Of a stretch of DNA of 64,000 bases, positions 19,148-27,765 are shown piece by piece (position 1 is the first letter of the stretch; each line of letters opens with the position of its first letter). Source of the DNA: Bryobacterales bacterium (GTDB lineage: Bacteria; Acidobacteriota; Terriglobia; Bryobacterales; Bryobacteraceae); assembly GCA_016721425.1 (NCBI GenBank), contig JADKID010000016.1, positions 124,001-188,000 on the forward strand, in the 5' to 3' direction. The notes under the pieces are model-generated. The model was not told where the DNA came from. It saw only the letters and a list, made by a program, of their open reading frames with translations, and made no database searches. Both the position numbers and the translations under genes were made by a program.

Positions 19148-20371
19148 TCAGCGCTTCAATTTGCCCTTGAGGTCCTCGATCAGACCCTTAGCCTTGTCCT
19201 GCCAGGGCGGATCGACCGCGGCCGGGGCTTTCGTGCCTCTGGCTGGCGCCTTAGATGCCGGCGCCCACGCGGCGGGCCACTGTGCGGGCTGGCGGGAAAC
19301 CACCTTGGCGCGGTAGTTGGTGAGGCCGTAGGTGCGCTCCAACACGCGTCCATCCTTTTCCTCGACAACCACGGAAAAGCCGCCCTCCTTCTTCACCTGA
19401 ATGGGGAGCCAGCCCTTCAGGTTGCGCTCAATGTAGGAGGTCTCGTAGCGATGGCGGCGTGTGCTCCAGACGAAGATCCGCATGGAATCGAAGTCGTGGC
19501 CGGAACCAGGCTTCACCAGTGTGGCCCAGAGCCAAACCGGCTTGGCTTCGCCTTTGTCCAGCGTCTGGCCGAGGCTGAAGTAGGCGGAGATGTGGGCGCG
19601 CTCGGCGTGCTGAGCGATCTCATCGGGGATGGCCATGAGCAGCATACGCGTGAGCACCCAACCGGCACGGCCGTCCTTAGCACGAACGAGCGTCCAGGGG
19701 TCCAGAGGGATCGCATTGGGCGGGGTGGGGGTATCGACCGGTTCCTTCTTTGTGGGGATGAGGCCCTGCGGATTGCGCGAAAGCTCCAGCCAGTTGGACG
19801 GCACCGCGGGCGGTTTGGGCAGCGGGGGCGGCTCTACCGCGGGCGCCGCCTTTTTCTTCTTTGCCTTGCGCACAATCTGGGCGACGGGGCTCAGTTGAAT
19901 GAAATCGGGCGGGTCGAAGGGGATGCGGGGTGCGAGCTCGTGGGCGATGACATCCACCTGGCCGTCATGGGTGATCTGGAAGAAGCTGGGGGCCTGGCGA
20001 TTGGGCACGGTATGGACGTTGAGAGCCTCAAAGACGGAGGCGCGGCCCTGCGAGGGGGCCTGGCGCGCGCGCTCGGCTATGCGGCTGAGGTAATCCATGT
20101 CGGCGCGCGACAGCAATTGGCGGCCGTCGACCCAGCCCTCGCCGCCGGCGGCGACGCGCACTTTATAGAACCGGCGGCGGCGGCCGATGAGATCGACCTT
20201 TTCGCCATGCTTCGCCGTGGCCACCAGTTCGGCGCGGGCCGTGAGCTCTTCCCGAATCTGGAGGGTGGAGGGGCCGATGTAGGCCTCGCCGAGGACAGGA
20301 TCGCGGTCCGGCGCGGTGGAACATCCGGCCAGGGTGAGGAATGCAATCAGAAGAAAAGGAGGGCGACGCAT
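19148..20371 (-). CDS. SH3-domain lipoprotein
   Basis: A 407-residue protein with a lipobox LAGC (Cys17), so probably lipid-anchored. Residues of about 35-85 resemble a bacterial SH3 domain (LQIREEL, KVDLIGRRRRFYKVRV, GWVDGRQL), and a second SH3-like segment appears at about 225-250 (WTLVRAKDGRAGWVLTRM). A proline-rich linker with a KKKK cluster lies between them. Such proteins often bind cell-wall glycans. It is the last gene of coaD-aminotransferase-manA-this gene, 16 bases after manA. Confidence 0.8.
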   Translation of the reverse strand: MRRPPFLLIAFLTLAGCSTAPDRDPVLGEAYIGPSTLQIREELTARAELVATAKHGEKVDLIGRRRRFYKVRVAAGGEGWVDGRQLLSRADMDYLSRIAERARQAPSQGRASVFEALNVHTVPNRQAPSFFQITHDGQVDVIAHELAPRIPFDPPDFIQLSPVAQIVRKAKKKKAAPAVEPPPLPKPPAVPSNWLELSRNPQGLIPTKKEPVDTPTPPNAIPLDPWTLVRAKDGRAGWVLTRMLLMAIPDEIAQHAERAHISAYFSLGQTLDKGEAKPVWLWATLVKPGSGHDFDSMRIFVWSTRRHRYETSYIERNLKGWLPIQVKKEGGFSVVVEEKDGRVLERTYGLTNYRAKVVSRQPAQWPAAWAPASKAPARGTKAPAAVDPPWQDKAKGLIEDLKGKLKR

Positions 20372-20387
20372 GCCGCTGGGTGCTATT

Positions 20388-21206
20388 TCAGGATAGCAAC
20401 GGGCAAGGCGGACCCGTGCGCAGGATGCGCGTGGGCGTCGAGGGCGAGAGTTCGACGGCGGGCTCGGCGGGGTCGATCAGCCAGCACTGACCCAGGTTGT
20501 AGGGCTGGCCAGCGATCCGCCCGGCGCCTTCCAGAATGACCAGAAGGCGGTAGGCGCCAGCGGGTGGAAGCTGATGCGGGGCGCTGAGCAGGCCCAGGTC
20601 CGTCTCGAAATACTCGGCGGTCACCAGGCGGGTCCAGACCTCATCGAGGGCCTGTGGGGCCGCCTGGGGCTGCCACGGGTAGAGGTGGGAGACGGCGAAG
20701 CCGTCGATCAGATGGAGCTGGCGGTCCCGCCCATAGTCGTAGAGGCGGTAGGTAGTGTCGGAGTTCTGCTGGATCTCACAGAGGGCGATGCCGGCGCCGA
20801 TGGCGTGGACGGTGCCTGCGTTGACGAAGAACGTGTCGCCAGGCTGGACGGGTTTCCAATCCAATAGATCGACGATCTCGCCGGAGAGCGCGGCGGCACG
20901 GGCGTGATCCAGCGTGATCTCGTGGCGGAATCCGAGCGCGATGGTGGCGCCGGGATCGGCACGGAGCACATGCCACATCTCGGTTTTGCCGTTTTCCAGG
21001 CCGCGTTCGCGGGCCTGGGCGTCATCGGGGTGCACCTGCACGGACAGACGGTCCGAGGTGAAGATGAACTTGGTCAGCAGGCTGAGCGGCGGCTCGGTTT
21101 GAAACCAGACTTCGCCGAGTAAGCCGGGCCTGGGGGCGAACCAGGGCTCGATCGTTTTCGAGCCCCAGAGCTTATCCAAGGAAACAGGAGGGATACGATA
21201 CGGCAT
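20388..21206 (-). CDS. manA: Mannose-6-phosphate isomerase, class I
   Basis: A 272-residue type I phosphomannose isomerase, shorter than the E. coli enzyme but similar to compact forms. Zinc-site elements are visible as QVHPDD, KTEMWHVL and VNAGTVHAIG. It converts fructose-6-phosphate to mannose-6-phosphate, which the phosphomannomutase at 6940-8292 can then use. It is two bases after the aminotransferase gene, so the genes are cotranscribed. Confidence 0.93.
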   Translation of the reverse strand: MPYRIPPVSLDKLWGSKTIEPWFAPRPGLLGEVWFQTEPPLSLLTKFIFTSDRLSVQVHPDDAQARERGLENGKTEMWHVLRADPGATIALGFRHEITLDHARAAALSGEIVDLLDWKPVQPGDTFFVNAGTVHAIGAGIALCEIQQNSDTTYRLYDYGRDRQLHLIDGFAVSHLYPWQPQAAPQALDEVWTRLVTAEYFETDLGLLSAPHQLPPAGAYRLLVILEGAGRIAGQPYNLGQCWLIDPAEPAVELSPSTPTRILRTGPPCPLLS

Positions 21207-21208
21207 GC

Positions 21209-22402
21209 TTACGCGGTGTGGGCGCGCAGGAACTGCTCGAAGCGATCGAGGCCCTTCTGGATGTTCTCGAGCGAACTGGCGTAGGAGATGCGGACGTGCT
21301 TTTCGGTACCAAACGCCTCGCCGGGGACCACGGCGACGTGCGAATCGGCCAGTAGCTTATCGGCGAACTCCAGCGGGGTGCGGATGCCGTTGGGGCTGAG
21401 CGCGCAACTGATGTTGGGATAGACATAGAAGGCGCCGCGCGGCTCGGCGCACTTTACGCCAGGCATGGCGCGCAGCCGGCCCAGCACGTAATCGCGGCGT
21501 TTGCGGTATTCGGCGAGCATGATGTCCACCGAACCCTGATCCGCGTTGAGGGCCTCGATGGCGCCCTTCTGCGCGATGGACGTGGGGTTGGAAGTGGAGT
21601 GAGACTGGAGCTTGATGATGGCGTTGCAGACGGCCACCGGGCCGAGCGTAAAGCCGATGCGCCAACCGGTCATGGCGTAGGTCTTGGAGAGTGAGCCGGC
21701 GACGATGATGGTGTTCTTCATGTCCGGCAGCGAGGCTACGGAGTAGGGCTCGCTGTCGTATAGGAAGCGGCAGTAGCACTCGTCAGTCATGAGCCAGATA
21801 CCGCGCTTTTTAGCGATGTGCGCGATCTTTTCAAACTCTTCCCGCTCCACCAGCGCGCCGGAGGGGTTGCAGGGCGAGTTGACCATGATCAACTTCGTCT
21901 TGGGCGTGATGGCGTGCTCCACCTGGGCGGCGGTGAGGGCGAAGTTCTCTTCCTCGCGCGTCTCCACCAGCACCGGCTTGCCGCCAGCGAAGTTGACAAC
22001 GTCGTAGTAGGTGACCCAATACGGAATGGGGATGATGACTTCGTCGCCCGGATTGATCAGCACCTGGGTGAGGTTGAAGATGGCGTGCTTGCCGCCGACG
22101 CTGGCCACGCACTCGGGCACGGTGTAGCTGGTGCCGAAATCCGTATGATGGCGGTCGCAGATGGCCTGGCGCAGCTCCTGGACACCGGCCATGGCGGTGT
22201 AGCGCGTAAAGTTCTGCTCCAGGGCGCGGACCGTGGCGGCCTTGATGTTGTCCGGCGTGGGGAAATCCGGCTCACCGACACCGAAGTCGACGACGTCGAC
22301 GCCGGCGCGGCGCAGCTTTTCCGCGTCGGCCGAGACCTTGGCGGTGGAAGAGACACTGATAAGAGAGACGCGATCTGCGAGTTGGGTAGTCGTTTGTTGC
22401 AT
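21209..22402 (-). CDS. aspC: Pyridoxal-phosphate aminotransferase, AspC-like class I
   Basis: A 397-residue fold-type I aminotransferase. The pyridoxal-phosphate lysine lies in SLSKTYAMTGWR at about 235-246; NSPCNPSG and the C-terminal RISYASS, with the substrate carboxylate-binding Arg, are present. This subgroup (1-gamma) includes aspartate aminotransferases of thermophile and Bacillus type, and some members also use prephenate. It lies 27 bases after coaD and two before manA. Substrate choice is inferred from family. Confidence 0.92.
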   Translation of the reverse strand: MQQTTTQLADRVSLISVSSTAKVSADAEKLRRAGVDVVDFGVGEPDFPTPDNIKAATVRALEQNFTRYTAMAGVQELRQAICDRHHTDFGTSYTVPECVASVGGKHAIFNLTQVLINPGDEVIIPIPYWVTYYDVVNFAGGKPVLVETREEENFALTAAQVEHAITPKTKLIMVNSPCNPSGALVEREEFEKIAHIAKKRGIWLMTDECYCRFLYDSEPYSVASLPDMKNTIIVAGSLSKTYAMTGWRIGFTLGPVAVCNAIIKLQSHSTSNPTSIAQKGAIEALNADQGSVDIMLAEYRKRRDYVLGRLRAMPGVKCAEPRGAFYVYPNISCALSPNGIRTPLEFADKLLADSHVAVVPGEAFGTEKHVRISYASSLENIQKGLDRFEQFLRAHTA

Positions 22403-22429
22403 TCTTGAGCTGCTCTGACGTGGATGGAA

Positions 22430-22933
22430 TTAGACCCGGCTCAGGAAACGCTGTTTGAGTTTCTCTTCGACGGAGAGAGGGACCAGGCCGTTGATGTTGC
22501 CTCCGAGCCCGACCACCTCTTTAACCAGTTTAGAACTAATGAACGAGTAAGCTTCACCCGCCATCATAAACATCGTTTCGATCTCGGGTGCGAGGCGGCG
22601 GTTCATCAGGGCCATCTGAAGCTCGTACTCATAGTCCGAGATAGCGCGGATGCCGCGCAGCAGCAGTTGCGCGTGCTTGTCGCGGGCGTAATCCACCAGC
22701 AGCCCGTCGAAGGAATCCACCTCGACATTGGGGAACTCCGCCAGCACTTCACGCATCATTGCCACCCTCTCAGCGAGGCTGAAAAGCGGGTTCTTATGCT
22801 CATTGCGGAGGACTGCGACAACGAGCCGATCGACCAGCGGCGCACAGCGCTGGATCAGGTCCAGATGCCCGTTGGTGATGGGATCAAAGCTGCCGGGATA
22901 GACCGCGACGACAGGGTGGTGGTGGTTTGGCAA
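22430..22933 (-). CDS. coaD: Phosphopantetheine adenylyltransferase
   Basis: A 167-residue nucleotidyltransferase with YPGSFDPITNGHLDLI at the N-terminus (the T-x-G-H motif), LLRGIRAISDYEYE and ISSKLVKEV, all characteristic of CoaD. It makes dephospho-CoA from 4'-phosphopantetheine and ATP. The next CoA enzyme, CoaE, is also in this window at 61172-61777. It is the first gene of its operon. The 179 bases upstream (22934-23112) contain no gene I can support. Confidence 0.96.
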   Translation of the reverse strand: MPNHHHPVVAVYPGSFDPITNGHLDLIQRCAPLVDRLVVAVLRNEHKNPLFSLAERVAMMREVLAEFPNVEVDSFDGLLVDYARDKHAQLLLRGIRAISDYEYELQMALMNRRLAPEIETMFMMAGEAYSFISSKLVKEVVGLGGNINGLVPLSVEEKLKQRFLSRV

Positions 22934-23112
22934 AACAGGATCCTTAGAAACGATTTTAGACTGGTTTCGGATCGTCGTGGGGGCCCTCGCTGTGGGTTGG
23001 TGCGATGAGACAGGTGTGCGACACTCTCGATGACCGGCGGGTCCATCGAATCCATCCAGCGGCGACGGGCCAACATCCGCGAGCCCATCGCCTCCTCAAT
23101 TCGGAATCCTCG

Positions 23113-23859
23113 CTACTGGCGCTGGCGCAACGCCGCCTCCACCCCGGCAATCGCTTGCGTGACACTCTCACGCCAATCCGGTTCGGCGTTCTCCAACAAA
23201 GTCCGTAGTCGCGCCAACTTCTCCTTCGGATCCGCCGCCCTCACCGCACCGCAAAGCCCTTCCACCGCGTTCAGCAACCGGTCCCCCAGGCGCCGCTCGC
23301 CGGCGCTATAGGTGACGTCCAGCTCTTGTGCGCCGAGGTAGCCCTCGAAAACGCGATAGTACGTCTTGTCCTCATCCAATTGGTACTTCTCCAACAACGC
23401 CTTCTGCCTAGGGTGTCGGACAAGAAACAGGAGATACTCTCGTCCCTTGAACAACGACTCTCGCCCGCGATCCATCCCCGGAAACAGATCGCTCTGTCGA
23501 GCCCCGGCTGGCGAAAACACGTATACAGGGCTCGATTGGAGGTCCTTGGGAGCCCCCGGAATCTCGAAGTCCCGTTGACGGCAGATGGGCTCCAGGAATT
23601 CGACTTTCGTAACCGCTCCGCCGTTCACATCCTTCAAATCCGGCGAAAGGTAGCCGCCGTCAGGCTGAAGCACCGGCTTGGGGATATTGCGAAACATGAC
23701 TGGAGTCCAGTCCACCGTCCTTGCACGAACCACCAACTCACTCCTCACCAGCCGTTCATACAGATGACCCGTGCGCCATCCCGATTCAATGGTCCCAGCC
23801 ACTTGGCCCCAAAGGCAGGGGCCCATCAGAAAAGCAATCGAAATCAAAAATACTTTCAC
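23113..23859 (-). CDS. Exported protein of unknown function
   Basis: A 248-residue protein with a signal peptide (about 1-18, ending LWGQ). No known domain was recognised; it is mixed in character with a basic, helical C-terminus. Its ATG overlaps the stop of the broken upstream gene as ATGA, and it is the last of three overlapping genes for exported proteins. The stretch is less GC-rich, with more A/T at third positions, than the flanking genes, which hints at transfer. Confidence 0.7.
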   Translation of the reverse strand: MKVFLISIAFLMGPCLWGQVAGTIESGWRTGHLYERLVRSELVVRARTVDWTPVMFRNIPKPVLQPDGGYLSPDLKDVNGGAVTKVEFLEPICRQRDFEIPGAPKDLQSSPVYVFSPAGARQSDLFPGMDRGRESLFKGREYLLFLVRHPRQKALLEKYQLDEDKTYYRVFEGYLGAQELDVTYSAGERRLGDRLLNAVEGLCGAVRAADPKEKLARLRTLLENAEPDWRESVTQAIAGVEAALRQRQ

Positions 23860-24977
23860 GACGTCACCTTTTCCTGAAATGCCGGACGGCAGGACCGCTG
23901 ATAAAAGAATTGAGGCTGAATTGGGTCCGACACATCGTATGCTTGGCTCTCGCCGCTGGTCTTCATCACCGGACTAGCCAGAGCACTCTGCTCCTGATTG
24001 TAGGCCGTGACATCGGCGTTCACTCTTGCGAGGAGGCGATAGTCCTCAGTATCCGTGAAGCTCTGGACGCGAGCATAAGCAGTAGCCGGAGCCCAGTAAT
24101 TCGCGAACAATCCCGAGGTGAATTGCGCGACGTGCACATTCTCGTGCTGGCTGATCTTCGAATAGAACTGGCTAGCAGCATCCAAATGAATCGAGAGGAT
24201 GGGCTGGGTTCGAACGAGGTGGTTCTGGCTCACCCGCCAAGTTCCATCTGAATTCCGCAACATCACAATACTGCCAGACACGATCGGGTTTTCAACCCTT
24301 CCTGCCTCATCCGGAAGAGAAACTGCATACGGCGCCGTTCCTTCGTGCCAACTGCCATCGATCAGCCCACGAGCACGAATCGTGTACCAGGACGATCAAT
24401 TCGGACACTCTTGCCAGGGAAGCGCAAACCAGTGTGCGTCAGAGATCGCGCTTGCACCTGAGCTATTGAACGCGACGGCAGGATTATTGCCAGCCCCGGC
24501 TGGCGCCGAATATAGCCACTCATACTACGTTGCCGCGCCACCCTCAGCCAAAGCGTAGAACGAACCAGTTCCGCCATCGATTGCGCCCGAACTCCCGCTC
24601 ACTGTGACGCTCGGCGGAGGCGTCAATCCATACTGATCCTGAGTGCGGATGAAGAAACCGTAGTCGGACAACTCGCCCTCGGCCTCCGCGAACAACTCGA
24701 ATAGTGTATTTGCCGGCGGGTAAGTTGAGTTGCCCACTGATAGGAACACACCCTGTCCCGCAAGGGTTCCGCTGCCCGAATCGTAATCCACGGTGTTGCC
24801 GTCGCGCCTGAGAAGCAGCGTGCTCGAGGTTACCCAGCCATATGGCAGGAAAGTGAACGAGGTCCCTTGGGCGCCGGAGCGACTCACAGTCAGCGTCGTC
24901 ATCAAGGTCAAGTCCTGGCCAGCCAGGTGGTTGGCGAATAACAGAGCACCCAGTACGAGACAAACCTGCCGATACAT
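23856..24977 (-). pseudogene. Exported protein gene interrupted by two in-frame stops
   Basis: One reading frame runs from ATG 24977 to the stop at 23856 (373 codons). It is broken by TAG at 24527-24525 and TGA at 24398-24396 and remains coherent on both sides. The first part has a signal peptide (MYRQV..., ending LAGQ), the last part a QHENVH motif of HExxH type, suggesting a former zinc-peptidase-like protein. ATG 24977 overlaps the preceding stop, and the distal end overlaps the next ATG, so the original gene sat exactly in the operon. Two substitutions, rather than a frameshift, explain the break. Readthrough or translation of the pieces (150 and about 141 residues) cannot be excluded. 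Confidence 0.8.
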
Positions 24978-25558
24978 CACTTGGACGCCCCCACTTTGGA
25001 TTCGGCTGCAACCGGATCGACGTATCCGACTCGCAGACCCGGCGCGATGTAGGCGCGGATATTCTGGTCCACCCATCGAAAGCGCCTTCCAATCTGACGT
25101 TTCCAGCGGTCGATCGCACCGTCGATCGTCTCGTCTCTTCGTGCGCGCAACTCACCGATCGCCGCATCGCGCTCAGCCTTCGTCAGCCGCGAATTGGCCA
25201 GTACATCGTTTCCCAATTTGGCATTCGTCTCCAGATCCGCTATGAGGTCCGCGCATATTGACTTCAGCGCGCGGTAATCGTCCTCCTGCACTGCTGCGAC
25301 GAACTGAAGCTTCGTGCTCAATACCTTGCGATGTTCCTCCGGCAGTGAGCGATCTTGGCTTCTCCGCTCATTTTCAACCACTTCGGCCGCAAATACCTGG
25401 TACACCGCTCGCTCTGGAGCAGTGATTGGCGTTACGGCATAGACACGCAGTTGTGACCCGGCCTGGCGAGTGCCGGCTTCCGCCTGCGCTCCGTAAAGCG
25501 GAAACAAAGAAGACCAGAATAGCAAGAATATTACTTGCGATGTAAAGTGGAGTATCAC
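24977..25558 (-). CDS. Exported protein of unknown function
   Basis: A 193-residue protein with an N-terminal hydrophobic segment (about 5-24, ending LYGA) that is probably a signal peptide. The rest is charged and strongly helical with many E, R and K residues, possibly coiled-coil, including a RRDETIDGAIDRWKRQIGRR stretch. No family recognised. It is first of the three overlapping genes; its TGA shares one base with the next ATG. The next 647 bases upstream contain no convincing gene. Confidence 0.7.
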   Translation of the reverse strand: MILHFTSQVIFLLFWSSLFPLYGAQAEAGTRQAGSQLRVYAVTPITAPERAVYQVFAAEVVENERRSQDRSLPEEHRKVLSTKLQFVAAVQEDDYRALKSICADLIADLETNAKLGNDVLANSRLTKAERDAAIGELRARRDETIDGAIDRWKRQIGRRFRWVDQNIRAYIAPGLRVGYVDPVAAESKVGASK

Positions 25559-25894
25559 GAAACGAGACTATCACTACTCGTGCAATGTTTCAAGAAAACA
25601 GTGCGAGTGGCATGTGCGACTGGAAAGTGAGGAACCAACTGGGCCTCTTTGTGTGCGACAGTAGCTCGATTTCTCCAGCTTCGGTCCGGTGCGGCAAAGT
25701 GAGTTGTCAGTGCCATCAGCCCGAAGACCCAGGCCATGGCCCCACTGGTCCGCGGGATCTACCAAGTCAATGGCAAGCCCGTAACCGCGTCCCAACCCGG
25801 CCAGGCGAGTGTGCCAACGGCCAAAGCGATGCGCTGGCCGGAGCCGCGGTACTGAACAAACTCCTGCAATTTGCCCGTCGCCAATGCAGATTGG

Positions 25895-25952
25895 CTGGAG
25901 GCGGCATGAAAACCGCCTCCAGCGAGCACCGCTTGCGGGGAGATGCAAGCGG
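25895..25952. repeat. Two adjacent perfect hairpins
   Basis: CTGGAGGCGG (25895-25904) pairs with CCGCCTCCAG (25913-25922) around an eight-base loop. Six bases later CCGCTTGC (25929-25936) pairs with GCAAGCGG (25945-25952), also around an eight-base loop. Neither has a U-tract. They could be an intergenic repeat or protein-binding structure of unknown role. Confidence 0.55.
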
Positions 25953-26172
25953 CGGGGCCAGCCCGTCTCCTCCTCCGAGATGGCAGGCGGCCCTTCGGGT
26001 GAGCGTACCCGAAACTGAACCGCGCGCCCTTTTGGCGCCACGGCTGAACTATCGAGTTCGTGATCTTCCACTGAACTCTGCAAAGTAATAAGCAGTTGAA
26101 TGGCCATTCTGCCGCCGGAGCCTAAGAGACTGAAAACACGAGACGCCTGTCACGTGGTGGGCCTGCGGAGCA

Positions 26173-26196
26173 TTCACCAATCGGATAATCGGTGAA
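26173..26196 (-). terminator. Palindrome downstream of sigma-54 activator gene
   Basis: TTCACC and GGTGAA pair around 12 bases directly after the stop of the regulator gene. It lacks a U-tract, so it is only a possible terminator or binding site. Confidence 0.3.
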
Positions 26197-26205
26197 CCAA
26201 AAGGA

Positions 26206-27765
26206 TTATTTGGACGAGCGGTGGGCCACTTCGTCCTTCAGCCCGAGGTTCCGCACCAGCCTTAGGAGGTAGTTGGGGTGGATGCCCAGCAGGCGCGCTG
26301 CGGCCTTGTAATCGCCGCCGCCCTGTTCGTACGCCCGCAGGATGCTCTCCCGCTTGGCCTCACCCACTGTGTACTGATACGCCCCGCTGGCCGGCGCCGC
26401 TGTTGCCGCCGCCTCGGAGATCGCATCCGGCAGGTCCTCGGCCAGCACGGTGTCCGTTTCGGCCAACACTACGGCCCGTTCGATGGCGTTTTCCAGTTCG
26501 CGGATGTTGCCCGGCCAGTCATAGGAGAACAGGGCCCGCTCGGCTTCGGGTGAGAAACCGGTCATGCGCCGGCGGCACTGATGGCAGATCTTGGCCAGAA
26601 AGTGGCGCGCCAGGGCCGGAATGTCATCTTTGCGCTCCCGCAGCGGCGGAGTGCGCAGGGCGATGACGTTCAGGCGGTGGAAGAGATCTTCCCGGAATGC
26701 ACCGTTGCGCACGTCGGCGGCGAGGTCGCGATTGGTGGCTGCCAGCACGCGGACATCGAGTTTAACGGCCTGGGTGCCACCCACGCGCACCAGTTCCCGT
26801 TCCTGCAGAACCCGCAGAAGTTTGGCCTGCAGGCCGGGCACCAGTTCGCCCACCTCGTCGAGAAACACAGTGCCGCCCTGGGCCATCTCCAGGCGGCCCT
26901 TCTTCTGGGCTGCCGCGCCGGTAAAAGCGCCTTTCTCATGACCGAACAACTCGCTTTCCAGCAGCGTATCGGTGATGGCGGCGCAATTGATGGGTACGAA
27001 AGACCGCGCCTTGCGCGCGCTGCGCTGATGGATGGCACGGGCCACCAGCTCCTTGCCCGTGCCGCTCTCGCCCAGAATCAGCACCGTGGATTCACTGGCC
27101 GCCACGCGCTCGATCATCTGCAGCAGGCGGCGCACGGGCGGGCTGTCGCCCACGATGCCGCTGGAGAAGATCTGCTCAGCCAGCAGCGCCACTTCGTTGC
27201 GTAGCGTCGCCGTCTCTCTCGCGCTCTCCAGGGCTATCGAGGCCAGGCTGGCGATGGAACTGAGGGTATCCACATATTGATCGGACGGCGGCAGGTGCAG
27301 CACCACCGTGGCGTCCAGCTTGCCTTGGATGAACAGAGGCAAGGTCACGGCGTTGCCCACGACGGGCGGCTCCGGCGAATCCACCACTTCGCCGGTGAGC
27401 GTGCCGGAATGGCCCAGCAGGTCGGCGATGATGTGGATGATGTGGCCCTCGACGATCTGGGCGGCCGGGTCGCCGCGCATCTGCTCCCAGCTGCGGAACA
27501 GGTAGAGCAGAGTGGTGGCGCGCAGCAGAGTGTGGCGGTCCTCGGTGGGCAAGGCGGGCTGATAGGCGAAGCGGGTTTCCCCGATCAGAAACTCCTCTCC
27601 GGCGGTGAGTGACGTGGCCGGGCCAGTCGTTGCCTGCGCCACGTGGCGGCCGCTTTCCCACCGGATGCACACTCCCTCCGCCACGAGCACCTCGCCGATC
27701 CCCAGGGGGTACGAGGCGCCGGCGCATGGTCCGTTGAGGATAATGAGGTGCGCGGTGGGGATCAT
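26206..27765 (-). CDS. Sigma-54-dependent transcriptional activator
   Basis: The 519-residue protein has an FHA-like beta-rich N-terminus (about 1-75), a GAF-like middle (80-190) and an AAA+ domain with Walker A GESGTGKE and the sigma-54 contact loop GAFTGA. It ends in a Fis-type helix-turn-helix (DYKAAARLLGIHPNYLLRLV). With an FHA-like rather than receiver domain it may respond to phosphothreonine proteins. The ATG overlaps the stop of the S9 peptidase gene (ATGA), so it is made from that transcript; the target promoters are not evident. Confidence 0.92.
   Translation of the reverse strand: MIPTAHLIILNGPCAGASYPLGIGEVLVAEGVCIRWESGRHVAQATTGPATSLTAGEEFLIGETRFAYQPALPTEDRHTLLRATTLLYLFRSWEQMRGDPAAQIVEGHIIHIIADLLGHSGTLTGEVVDSPEPPVVGNAVTLPLFIQGKLDATVVLHLPPSDQYVDTLSSIASLASIALESARETATLRNEVALLAEQIFSSGIVGDSPPVRRLLQMIERVAASESTVLILGESGTGKELVARAIHQRSARKARSFVPINCAAITDTLLESELFGHEKGAFTGAAAQKKGRLEMAQGGTVFLDEVGELVPGLQAKLLRVLQERELVRVGGTQAVKLDVRVLAATNRDLAADVRNGAFREDLFHRLNVIALRTPPLRERKDDIPALARHFLAKICHQCRRRMTGFSPEAERALFSYDWPGNIRELENAIERAVVLAETDTVLAEDLPDAISEAAATAAPASGAYQYTVGEAKRESILRAYEQGGGDYKAAARLLGIHPNYLLRLVRNLGLKDEVAHRSSK

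Larger units (their letters stand above)
25559..26205. other. Gene-poor stretch of 647 bp
   Basis: No gene is convincing here. Open frames on both strands, for example 25585-26088 (+) and 25574-26107 (-), overlap each other and show no motif. A plus-strand frame ending at a TGA near 25857 reads like the tail of a protein for about 40 codons, but it has no body. The stretch also contains the two adjacent hairpins and the palindrome listed separately. It may be the scar of a deleted or decayed gene. Confidence 0.5.

Noticed and set aside
22855..23171. Short minus-strand frames upstream of coaD
   Set aside because: Arginine-rich chance products overlapping coaD or its 5' region; no rsmD remnant was found.
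25574..26107. 177-residue minus-strand and 167-residue plus-strand open frames
   Set aside because: They overlap each other, lack motifs and signals, and look like chance frames.
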